DNA of 64,000 bases from Cupriavidus pampae (GTDB lineage: Bacteria; Pseudomonadota; Gammaproteobacteria; Burkholderiales; Burkholderiaceae). Location: NCBI RefSeq assembly GCF_914271485.1, contig NZ_CAJZAG010000002.1, forward strand, positions 434,001-498,000. The letters run 5' to 3'. The translations under genes and the position numbers were made by a program. The notes under the pieces were generated by a model. That model was not told where the DNA came from, did no database searches, and saw only the letters and a program-made list of their open reading frames with translations. How positions within the stretch are numbered: the first letter of the stretch is position 1; each line of letters opens with the position of its first letter. Below are positions 17,987 to 28,375 of the stretch, one piece after another.

Positions 17987-19000
17987 CTAGTTTTTAACGT
18001 CGGCCTTGAGCAGCGCGGACCAGCGGCGGTCTTCCGTGCCGATCATCTTGCGAAACTCTTCCGGGGTCGACGCAGCCGGCTCTGTGCCCTGTGCCACCAG
18101 CACGGCCTTGAACTTCGCATCGGCCACCGCGCTGACGATCGCGGCATTGAGCTTGTTGACGATCTTTGCGTCGATGCCGGCCGGGCCCACCACGCCGGCA
18201 ACCGAGCCGGACACGATGTTCGGATAGCCGAGCTCGGCAGTGGACGGCACGTCCGGCGCGGTCGTGAGCCGCTGCGGATTGGCAACGGCCAGCGCACGCA
18301 GTTTGCCCGAAGTCACGAACGGCATGACCTGCGGCGACGCCTCGAAAGTCAGATCGACCTGGCCCGAGGCGACGTTGGTGACCGACTCCGAGCCGCTCTT
18401 GAACGGCACGTGCAGGAACTGCACCTTCGAGGCGTCCTCCAGGATCTTCATACCCTGGTACGGAGAGCTACCCACGCCAGCGGTTCCCACGCTAAGGCTG
18501 TCCGGCTTGGACTTCGCCAGTTTGATAAGGTCCGGCAGCGTCTTGACCGCGACGTTCGGACCGACCACCAGCACGTGCGGTGTGGACCCGACCAACGACA
18601 CGTACGTGAAGTCCTTGGCGCTGTTGAAGTTGACCTTGACGTCGGTGTGCGGATTGACGGCCAGCACGCCTACGGTCGCGAACAACAGCGTGTAGCCGTC
18701 CGCCTTGGCCCGCTTGACGTAGTCGGCGGCGATATTGCCACCGGCGCCGGGCCGGTTCTCGACGACGATCGGCTGGCCCAGCTGCTCGGACAGCGCCTTG
18801 CCAGTGGCGCGCGCTACCAGGTCGGTAATGCCGCCGGCGCCGAACGGCACCACGAGCGTGATTGGACGATCGGGATACGCCGCTGGTGACGACGATTGTG
18901 CGGCGGCTGCGCCACTTAGCGTGAGCGCGGTGCATGCCAGCGCGGCCGGGCGAACCAGCGCGCGTGCAATGGCATGAAGACAGGAACGGTGGGGGCGCAC
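17987..19000 (-). CDS. Bug-family periplasmic binding protein
   Basis: I chose the GTG at 19000 because it has a strong AGAAGGAG site 5 bases upstream and directly opens a clean signal peptide (ALTLSGAAAAQSS); an ATG at 19051 would add an unlikely arginine-rich leader. The mature protein shows the family marks ITLVVPFGAGGITDLVARATG, ENRPGAGGNIAADYV and HVPFKSGSESVTNVASGQVD. It is the first gene of the bug-aldolase-lysR unit and is divergent from the XRE-cupin regulator. No TctAB partner is present. Confidence 0.93.
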   Translation of the reverse strand: MRPHRSCLHAIARALVRPAALACTALTLSGAAAAQSSSPAAYPDRPITLVVPFGAGGITDLVARATGKALSEQLGQPIVVENRPGAGGNIAADYVKRAKADGYTLLFATVGVLAVNPHTDVKVNFNSAKDFTYVSLVGSTPHVLVVGPNVAVKTLPDLIKLAKSKPDSLSVGTAGVGSSPYQGMKILEDASKVQFLHVPFKSGSESVTNVASGQVDLTFEASPQVMPFVTSGKLRALAVANPQRLTTAPDVPSTAELGYPNIVSGSVAGVVGPAGIDAKIVNKLNAAIVSAVADAKFKAVLVAQGTEPAASTPEEFRKMIGTEDRRWSALLKADVKN

Positions 19001-19136
19001 TCGATTTCTCCTTCTGGGATAAACAACCTTGGAAACAGTCGTGTCTATCATGACACCATAGTTTCCTAAAGGCAACCGAGTTGCCGAGTTGGTGCGCGAA
19101 CCTTACAATGCACGCTTTGCCGCACCGAAGGCGGGC

Positions 19137-19763
19137 ATGCACACATGCCCTCCAGCACCGATGACAAGCAAGCAAGAATCCAGCGCCGACGCCAGCGCGG
19201 CCAATCTCGCCGAGCGGCTGGCCGAACTCCGCAAGCTCAACGGTCTCACGCTCGAAGAGCTCGCCACGCGGGCCTCGCTGACCAAGAGCTATCTCTCCAA
19301 GCTCGAACGCGGCCTGTCGTCGCCAACCATCGCGACGGTGCTCAAGCTCGCCGAGGCCCTCGGCGTGACCGTCGATCAATTGATCGCCAAGCCCGATCGC
19401 GCAAATGAAATCCTTCACGTCACGCCTGCGGATCGCGTGCCGTTCAGTCCCTCGCTCGAACGCAACGGCTATCTCTACGAGGCCATCGCCACCGCGCGCG
19501 CCGACAAGACCATGATGCCGTTCATCATGAGTCCGCCGTTCACGATCAACGAGGAGCAACCGCTCGCGAGCCACGCGGGCGAAGAGTTGATCTTTGTCGT
19601 GCAGGGCGAGATGGAGGTCCTGTTCGAGCATCGCACCGTGCGCATGAAGGCCGGCGATTCGCTGTACTTCAATGCATCGATCCCGCATCGTTCGCGCTCG
19701 ATCGGCAAGAAGCAGGCACAGGCACTGGTCGTGGTTGGCGACCGAAAGAAGACCAGTCAGTAA
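19137..19763 (+). CDS. XRE-family regulator with C-terminal cupin domain
   Basis: The N-terminal helix-turn-helix (LAERLAELRKLNGLTLEELATRASLTKSYLSKLERG) is followed by a small cupin domain (HAGEELIFVVQGEMEVLFEHRTVRMKAGDSLYFNASIPHRSRS). This two-domain form, 208 aa from this start, is common among regulators of catabolic operons, the cupin sensing a small ligand. The ATG at 19137 has a weak AAGG site; ATG 19161 is an alternative. Divergent from the Bug-aldolase unit, which it probably regulates. Confidence 0.9.
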   Translation: MHTCPPAPMTSKQESSADASAANLAERLAELRKLNGLTLEELATRASLTKSYLSKLERGLSSPTIATVLKLAEALGVTVDQLIAKPDRANEILHVTPADRVPFSPSLERNGYLYEAIATARADKTMMPFIMSPPFTINEEQPLASHAGEELIFVVQGEMEVLFEHRTVRMKAGDSLYFNASIPHRSRSIGKKQAQALVVVGDRKKTSQ

Positions 19764-19915
19764 CGCCATTGCTCGACTCAGGCATTACGCCTTAAGCAAT
19801 ACGTGTGACCCAATCAGTCTGAAGTGAGTATTTAAGTATCGAATCTCGCGGTCGTTAAGAGAAGCAACCGTGCGAAGCCTTCGTTTTTCGCCGGCGCTTT
19901 GCTTTCGAGATTCAG

Positions 19916-21103
19916 ATGATCAATACCGCCAGGCTGTTTCAGCCCGTCCATTTTCCCGCTGCATTCGGCGTACTCGGTGCGCTCGTCGCAGTGGGCGCAT
20001 CCGGCGGCAATGTCGCCGGCATCATCGGTGCAGTGCCATTGCTCGCCATCGGTGGCGCGGCCACCTGGCACGCGCGACGCGAACAGGCCAACACCATCGC
20101 CGCGCAGCGTGAGTTGCTTAACGGCATGCACGATTTCAGTGCCACGCTGTCGCCCGTGTGGGCCGCCCATATCGAATCCTCCCGCAGTCAGATGGAAGAT
20201 GCGATTACCGCGCTGAGCGCGCGATTCGCGGGCATCGTCACGCGTCTGGGCCAGACCCTGCAGCAATCGGGCGAGCAAGGCGGCAGCGCCGACGGCGCCG
20301 CGCATGCGGTCTATGCCGCCAGCCAGCAGCAATTGCAGGGCGTGGTCGAGTCCCTGCGCGACGCGATGGCCGGCAAGGCGCACATGCTCACCAAAATTCA
20401 GGACCTGCAGACCTTTATTGGCGAACTGCAGGACATGGCCGACGGCGTCTCGCGCATCGCGCATCAGACCAATCTTCTCGCCATCAACGCGACCATCGAG
20501 GCCGCGCATGCCGGCGAACTCGGACGTGGCTTCAGTCAGGTGGCGCAGGAAGTGCGCGCGCTGTCGCGCATGTCGGGCGATACCGGCCGGCAGATTGCCA
20601 GCAAGATCTCTTTGATCAATGCCGCGATCGAGGAAACACGCAAGGCCGCCGATGCCTCCCGCACGCAGGAGGACCACGTGATGACGGACTCCGAGCAGCG
20701 CATTCAGGAGGTGCTCAGTCGCTTCGACGGGCTGACCCACACGCTCGCGCAATCGGCCGAGATGCTGCGCGACGAAAGCCGCGGCATCCAGGTGGAAGTC
20801 AATGAAGCGCTCGTGCAGCTGCAGTTCCAGGATCGCGTAAGCCAGATCCTGAGCCACGTGCGCGACAACATCGACCGCGCGCCCGCCGTGGTGCAGGAGC
20901 ACGTGGCGGAACGCGAGCGCGGTGCCGCCGCGCCGCTGCGCGCCGATGGCCTGCTGCGCGAGCTCGAGGCCACGTACGCGATGGCCAGCGAGCGCGCGGT
21001 CCATCACGGCACGCAGTCCTCCGCCGGCGCGTCCGCGCCTGCCAAGGCGGCCCAGCCCGCCATAGCAGCGGCCACCCAGCAAGACGACATTACTTTCTTC
21101 TGA
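19916..21103 (+). CDS. Methyl-accepting chemotaxis protein without periplasmic sensor domain
   Basis: The 395-residue protein begins with two closely spaced hydrophobic segments (about residues 12-50) with only a short turn between them, then goes straight to a cytoplasmic coiled-coil. The signalling tip is recognisable as [38 protein letters not shown]. The C-terminus is DDITFF. With no periplasmic domain it may sense a membrane or cytoplasmic cue. First gene of the chemosensory operon, 13 bp before cheY. The signal is unknown. Confidence 0.92.
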   Translation: MINTARLFQPVHFPAAFGVLGALVAVGASGGNVAGIIGAVPLLAIGGAATWHARREQANTIAAQRELLNGMHDFSATLSPVWAAHIESSRSQMEDAITALSARFAGIVTRLGQTLQQSGEQGGSADGAAHAVYAASQQQLQGVVESLRDAMAGKAHMLTKIQDLQTFIGELQDMADGVSRIAHQTNLLAINATIEAAHAGELGRGFSQVAQEVRALSRMSGDTGRQIASKISLINAAIEETRKAADASRTQEDHVMTDSEQRIQEVLSRFDGLTHTLAQSAEMLRDESRGIQVEVNEALVQLQFQDRVSQILSHVRDNIDRAPAVVQEHVAERERGAAAPLRADGLLRELEATYAMASERAVHHGTQSSAGASAPAKAAQPAIAAATQQDDITFF

Positions 21104-21116
21104 AGGACCACACACC

Positions 21117-21485
21117 ATGGCAAAGACCATCCTGATCGTTGACGACTCTTCCTCGGTTCGCCTGGTGGTGGGGATCGCACTGAAAGGCGCCGGTTACACC
21201 GTGATCGAGGCCAGCGATGGCCGCGACGCACTGAGCAAACTCACCGGCCAGAAGGTGCATCTGATCATCAGCGACGTGAACATGCCGAACATGGATGGCA
21301 TCACGTTCCTCAAGGCGGTGAAGGCACTGCCCGCGTATCGCTTCACGCCGGTGATCATGCTGACCACCGAAAGCCAGGAAGAGAAGAAGCGCGAAGGCCA
21401 GCTGGCCGGGGCCAAGGCGTGGGTGGTCAAGCCGTTCCAGCCGCCTACCCTGCTGGCGGCGGTCGAGAAGCTCGTGCTGCCATGA
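21117..21485 (+). CDS. cheY: CheY-like single-domain response regulator
   Basis: A 122-residue receiver domain. The acidic pocket is DD at residues 9-10, the phospho-acceptor is Asp53 in IISDVNMP, then TTES with the conserved Thr and the Lys of VKPFQPP. It has a good Shine-Dalgarno (GAAGGA). It is presumably phosphorylated by the CheA two genes downstream. No output domain, so it signals by binding a partner, possibly not a flagellar motor given the lack of flagellar genes here. It overlaps the STAS gene by 4 bp. Confidence 0.95.
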   Translation: MAKTILIVDDSSSVRLVVGIALKGAGYTVIEASDGRDALSKLTGQKVHLIISDVNMPNMDGITFLKAVKALPAYRFTPVIMLTTESQEEKKREGQLAGAKAWVVKPFQPPTLLAAVEKLVLP

Positions 21486-21766
21486 GCGATGTCATGCGCC
21501 TCGCCCTCGACGGCGAACTGACGATTTATCGCGCAGCGGAACTCCGTGAAGAACTGCTTGCCGCATTGCCCGTGGCCCCCACATCGATGGAGATCGACCT
21601 CGCGCAGGTCAGCGAGGTCGATAGCGCCGGCGTGCAACTGCTGATCGCCGCGCGGCGCGCGGCCCAGGCGCAGGGCGTGGCGTTCGCGCTGGTCGACCCC
21701 AGCGCCGCCGTGCGCGAGGTGCTTGACCTGTTTAATCTCTGTGCCGAACTGGAGCTGCCCGCATGA
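21482..21766 (+). CDS. STAS-domain protein (anti-sigma-factor-antagonist-like) in chemosensory operon
   Basis: This is a 94-residue single STAS domain. The diagnostic loop VSEVDSAGVQLLIAARR contains the serine (about residue 48) that SpoIIAA-type antagonists have phosphorylated by a cognate kinase. It begins inside the cheY stop (ATGA) and its own stop overlaps the cheA start, so it is translationally coupled to both. STAS proteins occur in some alternative chemosensory clusters; their task there is not settled. No anti-sigma factor lies nearby. Confidence 0.9.
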   Translation: MSDVMRLALDGELTIYRAAELREELLAALPVAPTSMEIDLAQVSEVDSAGVQLLIAARRAAQAQGVAFALVDPSAAVREVLDLFNLCAELELPA

Positions 21767-23775
21767 ACATGGATCAGGCCCTCCAGGCATTTATCGTCGA
21801 GAGCCGCGAGCTGCTCGAGGATATGGAATCGGCGCTGCTGCGCGTGACGCACGAAACCGACCCTGCCGATTCGATCAACGAGATCTTCCGCGCCGCGCAT
21901 ACGATCAAGGGCTCGGCCGGTCTGTTCGGCCTCGACTTTATCGTCAACTTCGCGCACGTCGCGGAGAGCGTCCTTGATCGCGTGCGCGAAGGCGCGTTGC
22001 CGATCGATGAGGCAGTGGTGTCGCTGCTGCTCGCGTGCGGCGACCATATCGCGCAACTGGTCAGCGAAGCGGCCGAGGGACGCACCGAGGCGACTGCCGA
22101 GCTGGATGCCGCGGCGCAGCCACTGCTGGCGCAGCTGCATGGTTACCTCGACGCGCCGGAGATCGTCGCCGAAGCCCTGCCATCGGATGGCATCGATACC
22201 GGCACGGAACAATGGCGCATCGCGCTGCGGTTCGGTGCCGACGTCCTGCGCAATGGCATGGACCCGCTGTCGTTCGTGCGCTACCTCGGCAAGCTCGGCA
22301 CGATCGTGTCGATCGACACGCTGACCGACGCGGTGCCGCCACTTGCGGAGCTGGATGCCGAGTCGTGCTATCTCGCATTCGAGATCCAGCTCATCAGCGA
22401 CGCCGGCCGCGCGGCCATCGAAGGCGCGTTCGAGTTCGTGATGGACGACTGCGATGTCACCATCGAGGCCATGCCCGAGGCCGAGGGCGAGGCCGAGGGC
22501 GAGGCCATACCGCAGGTTGCAGTCACACCAGTACTGGCGGACCCGGCCAACGCTGAACGCCCGACCCGGGACAACCGCGCCAGCGAACGCCAGTCAGTGC
22601 GCGTTGACGCGGACAAGCTCGACCGGCTGGTCGATCTGGTCGGCGAGCTGATCACTGCCTCCGCCACGGCGATGCAGGCCGGCCGCGCGCTGCATAGCTC
22701 CGCGCTGCACGAAGCGCATTCGACGCTCGCGGGACTGGTGCAGGAAGTACGCGACAACGCGTTGCAACTGCGCATGGTCAAGATCGGCGCTACTTTCAGC
22801 CGCTTCCAGCGCGTGGTACATGACGTGTCGCGCGAGATCGGCAAGGATATCGTGCTCGAGATCAGCGGCGAGGATACCGAACTCGACAAGACCGTGGTCG
22901 AGAAGATCGGCGATCCGCTCACGCACCTCGTGCGCAACAGCATGGATCACGGCATCGAGCCAGCCGATGTGCGCGCGGCCCGCGGCAAGTCCGCGCGTGG
23001 CACCGTACGCCTGAACGCCTACCACGACTCGGGCAGTATCGTGATCGAGGTCGGCGACGACGGTGGTGGCCTGTCGCGCGAGAAAATTCTGGCAAAGGCC
23101 ATCGATCGCGGCCTGGTCGAAGCGGGCAAGATGCTCAGCGATCAGGACATCTACGCGCTGATCTTCGAGCCTGGTTTCTCCACCGCCGAGCAGATCACCA
23201 ACCTGTCCGGCCGCGGCGTCGGCATGGACGTGGTCAAACGCAATATCACCGCGTTGCGTGGCACCGTGTCAATCGACAGCGAAGCCGGCGTGGGCACGAC
23301 AGTATCCGTGCGGCTGCCACTGACCCTGGCCATCATCAACGGCTTCCAGGTCTCGGTGGGTAGCTCCGTGTTCGTGCTGCCGCTCGAAGCCATCGAGGAA
23401 TGCGTCGAGTTCCGCGAGGATACCGGGCATGACTTCATGGAGTTGCGCGGTCAGGTGCTGCCGTTCGTTCGCTTACGCACGCTGTTCGATATTCCCGCGC
23501 CCGCCTCCGCACGCCAGAGCGTGGTAGTGGTGCGGCACGCGGGACAGGGCTTCGGAATCATTGTCGACCGCCTGCTCGGCGAAGCGCAGACCGTGATCAA
23601 GCCTCTCGCACGCATGTTCGCGCATCTGCAGGGCATAAGTGGTTCCAGCATTCTCGGTAGCGGCGATGTGGCGCTGATTCTCGACGTCCCCGCACTCGCC
23701 ACGCTGGCGCAGGACGGCAGCGATGACGCCCACGCCGCCCATGCCGCCCGCGCCCTGCTTGCCGCACCGGCCTGA
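21763..23775 (+). CDS. cheA: Chemotaxis histidine kinase CheA
   Basis: The 670-residue CheA has a P1 phosphotransfer domain with His46 in [10 protein letters not shown], a linker with a short acidic tandem repeat ([10 protein letters not shown], bases 22477-22506), a P3 dimerisation helix pair ([18 protein letters not shown]), the P4 ATPase N box ([12 protein letters not shown]), G1 (DDGGGL) and G2 ([10 protein letters not shown]) motifs, and a P5 CheW-like domain ([14 protein letters not shown]). It autophosphorylates under control of the MCPs and passes phosphate to CheY and CheB. It overlaps the STAS gene by 4 bp. Confidence 0.97.
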   Translation: MNMDQALQAFIVESRELLEDMESALLRVTHETDPADSINEIFRAAHTIKGSAGLFGLDFIVNFAHVAESVLDRVREGALPIDEAVVSLLLACGDHIAQLVSEAAEGRTEATAELDAAAQPLLAQLHGYLDAPEIVAEALPSDGIDTGTEQWRIALRFGADVLRNGMDPLSFVRYLGKLGTIVSIDTLTDAVPPLAELDAESCYLAFEIQLISDAGRAAIEGAFEFVMDDCDVTIEAMPEAEGEAEGEAIPQVAVTPVLADPANAERPTRDNRASERQSVRVDADKLDRLVDLVGELITASATAMQAGRALHSSALHEAHSTLAGLVQEVRDNALQLRMVKIGATFSRFQRVVHDVSREIGKDIVLEISGEDTELDKTVVEKIGDPLTHLVRNSMDHGIEPADVRAARGKSARGTVRLNAYHDSGSIVIEVGDDGGGLSREKILAKAIDRGLVEAGKMLSDQDIYALIFEPGFSTAEQITNLSGRGVGMDVVKRNITALRGTVSIDSEAGVGTTVSVRLPLTLAIINGFQVSVGSSVFVLPLEAIEECVEFREDTGHDFMELRGQVLPFVRLRTLFDIPAPASARQSVVVVRHAGQGFGIIVDRLLGEAQTVIKPLARMFAHLQGISGSSILGSGDVALILDVPALATLAQDGSDDAHAAHAARALLAAPA

Positions 23776-23831
23776 CGCCCTGCCCCGGATTTACAAAGTC
23801 TCTTTCGCATCGATACCTACAAGGAAAGATC

Positions 23832-25475
23832 GTGTTCACCAACATGAAACTCGCGACGAAGCTGTTCGGCTCGTTCGTCATCGTGCTCGCCCTGATGATA
23901 GGGCTCGGCATCTATTCCATCGTGCAGCTTTCCACCGTGAACGCCTCCACCGTGGATATCGCCACCAACTGGATGCCCAGCGTGAAGGACGTGCTGCTGA
24001 CGCGCGGCAATCTGCACCGTGTACGCGTGCTGGAACTGCGTACGATCCTTGCGCAGGATCAGAATGAAATTCGCGAAGCCACCGCCGAAGCCGCCGACCG
24101 CATCGCCTCGATGCGCAAGACGTGGGACGAGTACGGCAAGCTGCTGGCCTCGCCGGAAGAGAAACAGCTCTACGACCAGGCCAAGGCGGATCTGGATGGC
24201 TTTATCGGCGAGCACGACAAGATCATGACGCTCGGCACGCAGAACAAGAACGAGGAAGCCAAGGCCCTGCTCGACGGGACCTCACTCAAGCGCTACAACG
24301 CGTTCCGTACCACCTCCGACAAGCTGGCCGAGCTCAACGTCAACGGTGCCGATGGCGCCGCGCGCGAAGCCGCGCAGGTGTTCGCCTCAGCGCGCGCCTG
24401 GGTCATCGGCACGCTGATCGGCTGCACGGTGCTCGCGCTGGGCATGGCATTCGTGATTACGCGCTCGCTGGTACGCCAGCTCGGCGGTGAGCCGGCCTAC
24501 GTGGGCGAGATTGCCAACAGCGTGGCAAACGGCGACCTCACGCTCGACATCCAGACCCGCGCCGGCGACAACACCAGCGTGCTGGCCGCGATGAAGAACA
24601 TGGTCAGCAAGCTGTCGCATATCGTCAGCGAGGTGAATGGCGGCGCGGAAGCGCTGGCCGGCGCTTCGGAGGAAGTCAGCGCCACCGCGCAGTCGCTGAG
24701 CCAGGCTTCGAGCGAGCAGGCTTCGGGCGTCGAGGAAACGAGTGCGTCCGTCGAGCAGATGACCGCATCGATCTCCCAGAACACCGAGAACTCGAAGGTC
24801 ACGGACAGCATCGCGACCAAGGCCGCGACCGAGGCGTCCGAAGGTGGCGAAGCGGTACGCGCCACGGTTTCGGCGATGAAGCAGATTGCGCAGAAGATCG
24901 GCATCATCGACGACATCGCCTATCAGACCAACCTGCTCGCGCTGAACGCGGCGATCGAGGCCGCACGGGCGGGCGAACATGGCAAGGGCTTCGCTGTAGT
25001 AGCCGCCGAAGTGCGCAAGCTCGCGGAACGCAGCCAGGTGGCCGCGCAGGAGATCGGCGATGTGGCCGGCTCCAGCGTGGAACTGGCGGAGCGCGCGGGC
25101 AAGCTGCTCGACGAGATGGTGCCGAACATTCGCAAGACGTCGGACCTCGTGCAGGAGATTACCGCCGCATCCGAAGAGCAATCGTCGGGCGTGAGCCAGA
25201 TCAATGCCGCGATGACGCAACTGAGCCAGACCACGCAGCAGAACGCGTCGAGCTCGGAAGAACTCGCCGCCACGGCCGAAGAGATGAGCGGTCAGGCCGA
25301 GCAACTGCGTAACACCATCAGCTTCTTCCGCATCTCGGGCATGGCCGATGCACGCCGCGCCCGCAGCACGGCACGCAAGCCGGCGCGACCTGCCGCGCGC
25401 AAGGCCACGCCGTCGCTGGACCTCGCAATGGCGGACGGCGATCTGATCGACGAATCGTCATTCGCGCGCTACTGA
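23832..25475 (+). CDS. Methyl-accepting chemotaxis protein with four-helix-bundle sensor
   Basis: The 547-residue receptor has TM1 (about residues 10-32), a periplasmic helical-bundle domain of about 155 residues of the 4HB_MCP type, TM2 (about 190-212), a HAMP domain after [11 protein letters not shown], and the signalling tip [42 protein letters not shown]. The start is GTG at 23832 with an AAGGAAAG site; an ATG four codons later is possible. The tail is Arg/Ala-rich and lacks a CheR-docking pentapeptide. It sits between cheA and cheW. Confidence 0.95.
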   Translation: MFTNMKLATKLFGSFVIVLALMIGLGIYSIVQLSTVNASTVDIATNWMPSVKDVLLTRGNLHRVRVLELRTILAQDQNEIREATAEAADRIASMRKTWDEYGKLLASPEEKQLYDQAKADLDGFIGEHDKIMTLGTQNKNEEAKALLDGTSLKRYNAFRTTSDKLAELNVNGADGAAREAAQVFASARAWVIGTLIGCTVLALGMAFVITRSLVRQLGGEPAYVGEIANSVANGDLTLDIQTRAGDNTSVLAAMKNMVSKLSHIVSEVNGGAEALAGASEEVSATAQSLSQASSEQASGVEETSASVEQMTASISQNTENSKVTDSIATKAATEASEGGEAVRATVSAMKQIAQKIGIIDDIAYQTNLLALNAAIEAARAGEHGKGFAVVAAEVRKLAERSQVAAQEIGDVAGSSVELAERAGKLLDEMVPNIRKTSDLVQEITAASEEQSSGVSQINAAMTQLSQTTQQNASSSEELAATAEEMSGQAEQLRNTISFFRISGMADARRARSTARKPARPAARKATPSLDLAMADGDLIDESSFARY

Positions 25476-25492
25476 GCGACCGGAGCGCAGCG

Positions 25493-26002
25493 ATGAGCAG
25501 TGTCCTGACATCAACCGGTGGTCTGACCGAGACCACCCAGTATCTGACCTTTCAGCTCGGCGGCGAGATGTTCGCGATCGGCATTCTGGCGATCAAGGAG
25601 ATCATCGAGTACGGCTCGCCGACCGTGGTGCCGATGATGCCGCCGACCGTGCGCGGCGTGATCAACCTGCGCGGCGCGGTGGTGCCGGTGATGGATCTGC
25701 AGGCGCGCTTCGGCCAGCCGTCGAGTCCGGTGGGCAAGCGTACCTGCATCGTCATCGTCGAGGTGCCTGCCGGTGACGAGTATCAGGTGGTGGGCGTGGT
25801 GGTGGACGCAGTGAATGAGGTGGTCGATATCGGCCCGACCGATATCGAGCCCACGCCGTCGTTCGGCGCGCGCATCCGCACGGATTTCATCGAGGGCATG
25901 GGCAAGGTCAAGGGCAAGTTCGTGATTCTGCTGAGCCTCGAGCGCGTGCTGTCGCTGGAAGACATGGCCTCGCTGGCGCAGTTGCCGCTGGAAGCCGCCT
26001 AA
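25493..26002 (+). CDS. cheW: Chemotaxis adaptor CheW
   Basis: A 169-residue CheW domain that couples receptors to CheA. Visible family segments are YLTFQLGGEMFAIGILAIKEII, VRGVINLRGAVVPVMDL (the conserved NLRG turn), VVVDAVNEVVDI and KGKFVILLSLERVLS. It lies 17 bp after the MCP stop in the same operon and 10 bp before cheR. Confidence 0.97.
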   Translation: MSSVLTSTGGLTETTQYLTFQLGGEMFAIGILAIKEIIEYGSPTVVPMMPPTVRGVINLRGAVVPVMDLQARFGQPSSPVGKRTCIVIVEVPAGDEYQVVGVVVDAVNEVVDIGPTDIEPTPSFGARIRTDFIEGMGKVKGKFVILLSLERVLSLEDMASLAQLPLEAA

Positions 26003-26012
26003 AAAACGCGTC

Positions 26013-26819
26013 ATGCAACAATTCACGCTTTCCGATCAGGATTTCGGCAACTTCCAGCGCTTTATCTTCGAGGCGGCCGGCATTACGCTCTCCCCCGCGA
26101 AGAAAGCGCTGGTGTGTGGCCGACTGGCCAAACGCGTGCATGCACGGCAGCTGGAGAGCTATTCGGCGTACTTCGACCTGCTGCGCAGCCGCCGCGACCT
26201 GAAGGAAGTGCAGGTGGCGGTGGACCTGCTGACCACCAACGAAACCTACTTCTTCCGCGAGCCCAAGCATTTCGATCTACTGCGAGAGGTGGCCGCCGCG
26301 CATGAGGGCACACGTCCGTTTCGCGTGTGGAGCGCAGCCTGCTCCAGCGGCGAGGAGCCCTACAGCATGGCGATGGTGCTCAGCGACTGCATGACCGGCC
26401 GCCCGTTCGAGGTGACCGGCACCGATATCAGCATGCGCATGCTCGCGCGGGCGCGCACGGGCCACTACCCCGATGCCCGTGCCCGGTTGATTCCCGCCAC
26501 GTACCTCAAGCGCTTCTGCCTCAAGGGTCAGGGCGAGCACGAAGGCACCATGCTAGTCGACCGCAGCGTGCGGGCAAAGGTCCACTTCACGCACGCCAAC
26601 CTCAATGATCGCCTGCCCGAGCTGGGGACGTTCGACATGGTGTTCCTGCGCAACGTGATGATCTACTTCAATGGCAGCACCAAGCGTCAGGTCGTGGCGC
26701 GGGTACTCTCTCAGTTGCGTCCGGGCGGTTACTTCTGCATTGGCCATTCCGAGACGCTCAACGATGTCAGCGACGCGGTCGAGCAGATCGCGCCGTCGGT
26801 CTACCGCAAGCCGCAATGA
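26013..26819 (+). CDS. cheR: Chemoreceptor glutamate methyltransferase CheR
   Basis: This 268-residue protein has the N-terminal CheR helical domain and the SAM-binding domain ([48 protein letters not shown]). It methylates receptor glutamates for adaptation. It ends by overlapping the cheB start by 4 bp, so methylation and demethylation enzymes are made together. Confidence 0.97.
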   Translation: MQQFTLSDQDFGNFQRFIFEAAGITLSPAKKALVCGRLAKRVHARQLESYSAYFDLLRSRRDLKEVQVAVDLLTTNETYFFREPKHFDLLREVAAAHEGTRPFRVWSAACSSGEEPYSMAMVLSDCMTGRPFEVTGTDISMRMLARARTGHYPDARARLIPATYLKRFCLKGQGEHEGTMLVDRSVRAKVHFTHANLNDRLPELGTFDMVFLRNVMIYFNGSTKRQVVARVLSQLRPGGYFCIGHSETLNDVSDAVEQIAPSVYRKPQ

Positions 26820-27928
26820 CGGCGAACGTTCGTGGGAAGGCCGCCGCGCCGATCCGCGTGTTGGTCGTCGACGATTCCGCCGTGGTGCGGCAGGTGCTGG
26901 TGGGCCTGCTGACCGCCGCGCCTGGTATCGAGGTGCCGCACGCGGTGGCCGATCCCCTGCTCGCGATGGAGCGCATGCGCGTGCAATGGCCCGACGTGAT
27001 CGTGCTGGATGTGGAAATGCCACGCATGGATGGCATTACCTTCCTGCGCAAGATCATGGCCGAGCGTCCGACGCCGGTGGTGATCTGCTCCACGCTGACC
27101 GAGAAAGGTGCCAAGACCACGATGGAGGCGATGGCCGCCGGGGCGGTGTCGATCGTCACCAAACCGAAGCTCGGGCTAAAGCAATTCCTGCAGGAGGCAG
27201 CCGACGAACTGGTCGCAACTGTGCGTGCTGCCGCGCGCGCCAATGTGCGCCGACTGGTGCCGCGCCCGGGTGCGGTTGCACCGGCGGTACCCACGGCGAA
27301 GCATTCGGCGGACGTCATTCTGTCCGCTGGCCTGCCTCCGGGAGCGACCCGCGCGATGGCACAGACCACCGAACGCGTGGTCGCGATTGGCACGTCCACC
27401 GGTGGCACGCAGGCGCTCGAGCAGGTGCTGACGGCGCTGCCGCGCGTCTCGCCCGGCATCGTGATCGTGCAGCATATGCCCGAGAAATTCACGGCGGCGT
27501 TTGCCGCGCGCCTCGATACGCTGTCGGCCATCAGCGTCAAGGAAGCACAGACCAACGATCGCGTGGTGCCGGGGCGCGCGCTGATCGCACCCGGTGGGCG
27601 TCATCTGCTGCTGCGTCGCAGCGGCGCGCAATACTTCGTTGAAGTCGTCGATGGCCCGCTGGTCAATCGTCACCGGCCGTCGGTGGACGTGCTGTTCCGC
27701 TCGGTGGCCAAGTGCGCGGGCGCCAATGCGCTGGGCATCATCATGACGGGTATGGGTGACGACGGCGCGGCGGGCCTGCTGGAAATGCGCAACGCGGGCG
27801 CGCGCACGGTGGCGCAGGATGAAGACAGCTGCGTGGTGTTCGGCATGCCGCGCGAGGCCATCAAGCGCGGCGGCGTCGATCGCACGGTGCCGCTCAGCGT
27901 GATTGCCAAAGAGATTGGTACGGCTTGA
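26816..27928 (+). CDS. cheB: Chemoreceptor methylesterase CheB
   Basis: The 370-residue protein couples a receiver domain (Asp65 in [11 protein letters not shown]) to a methylesterase with the catalytic triad Ser194 (GTSTGG), His220 (QHMPE) and Asp316 ([10 protein letters not shown]). It removes methyl groups from receptors and can also deamidate them, which matters because no cheD is present. Last clear chemosensory gene of the operon; the next gene is a thioesterase 51 bp on. Confidence 0.97.
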   Translation: MTANVRGKAAAPIRVLVVDDSAVVRQVLVGLLTAAPGIEVPHAVADPLLAMERMRVQWPDVIVLDVEMPRMDGITFLRKIMAERPTPVVICSTLTEKGAKTTMEAMAAGAVSIVTKPKLGLKQFLQEAADELVATVRAAARANVRRLVPRPGAVAPAVPTAKHSADVILSAGLPPGATRAMAQTTERVVAIGTSTGGTQALEQVLTALPRVSPGIVIVQHMPEKFTAAFAARLDTLSAISVKEAQTNDRVVPGRALIAPGGRHLLLRRSGAQYFVEVVDGPLVNRHRPSVDVLFRSVAKCAGANALGIIMTGMGDDGAAGLLEMRNAGARTVAQDEDSCVVFGMPREAIKRGGVDRTVPLSVIAKEIGTA

Positions 27929-27979
27929 CATGGTTTGCGTCAGAATGACGTTTTTGGCCATTGCAACGCTGAATCTTCC

Positions 27980-28375
27980 GTGACCTACGCTACCGACAAT
28001 CCCCTGCTCGACGACCTCGGCATTCGCCTGACCGAGGTAAGCCATGGCGCCTGTACGCTCGTACTCGATATCGAACCCCGCCACCTCAATCGCCAGGGCT
28101 CGCTACAGGGCGGCGTGAGCGCCACGCTGCTCGACGCCGCGTGCGGGTACGCGGGCCTGCAAGGCGAGGACGGCAAGATGGGCAACGCGGTAACGCTGAT
28201 GCTGACCATCAGCTACCTCGGCCGCGTCAACACCGGCCGCGTCCGTGCGGTGGCCCACGTGACGCGCGCGGGCCGCAGCATCTATTTCTCGTCCGCCGAA
28301 CTGCTCGCCGAGAACGGCGATCCCATCGCCACGGCACAGGGCACGTTCAAGCGCTCACGGGAGGCGACTAGCTAA
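27980..28375 (+). CDS. PaaI-family hotdog thioesterase
   Basis: From the GTG at 27980 this is a 131-residue hotdog-fold protein. The motif NRQGSLQGGVSATLLDAACGYA matches the GG-x4-L-x-D region of PaaI/COG2050 acyl-CoA thioesterases, usually hydroxyphenylacetyl-CoA or related aryl-CoA. A TTG at 27935 could extend it, but the added residues do not look conserved. No link to chemotaxis is evident. Its last 8 bases overlap the convergent membrane-protein gene. Confidence 0.85.
   Translation: MTYATDNPLLDDLGIRLTEVSHGACTLVLDIEPRHLNRQGSLQGGVSATLLDAACGYAGLQGEDGKMGNAVTLMLTISYLGRVNTGRVRAVAHVTRAGRSIYFSSAELLAENGDPIATAQGTFKRSREATS

Noticed and set aside
19832-21130. A 432-codon minus-strand frame opposite the first chemoreceptor gene
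   Set aside because: It is His/Arg/Gly-rich without any domain and lies opposite a well-supported MCP gene in high-GC DNA.
22477-22506. Short tandem repeat (gaggccgagggc units) in cheA
   Set aside because: It is in frame in the flexible acidic linker between CheA domains, where such repeats are common and of little consequence.
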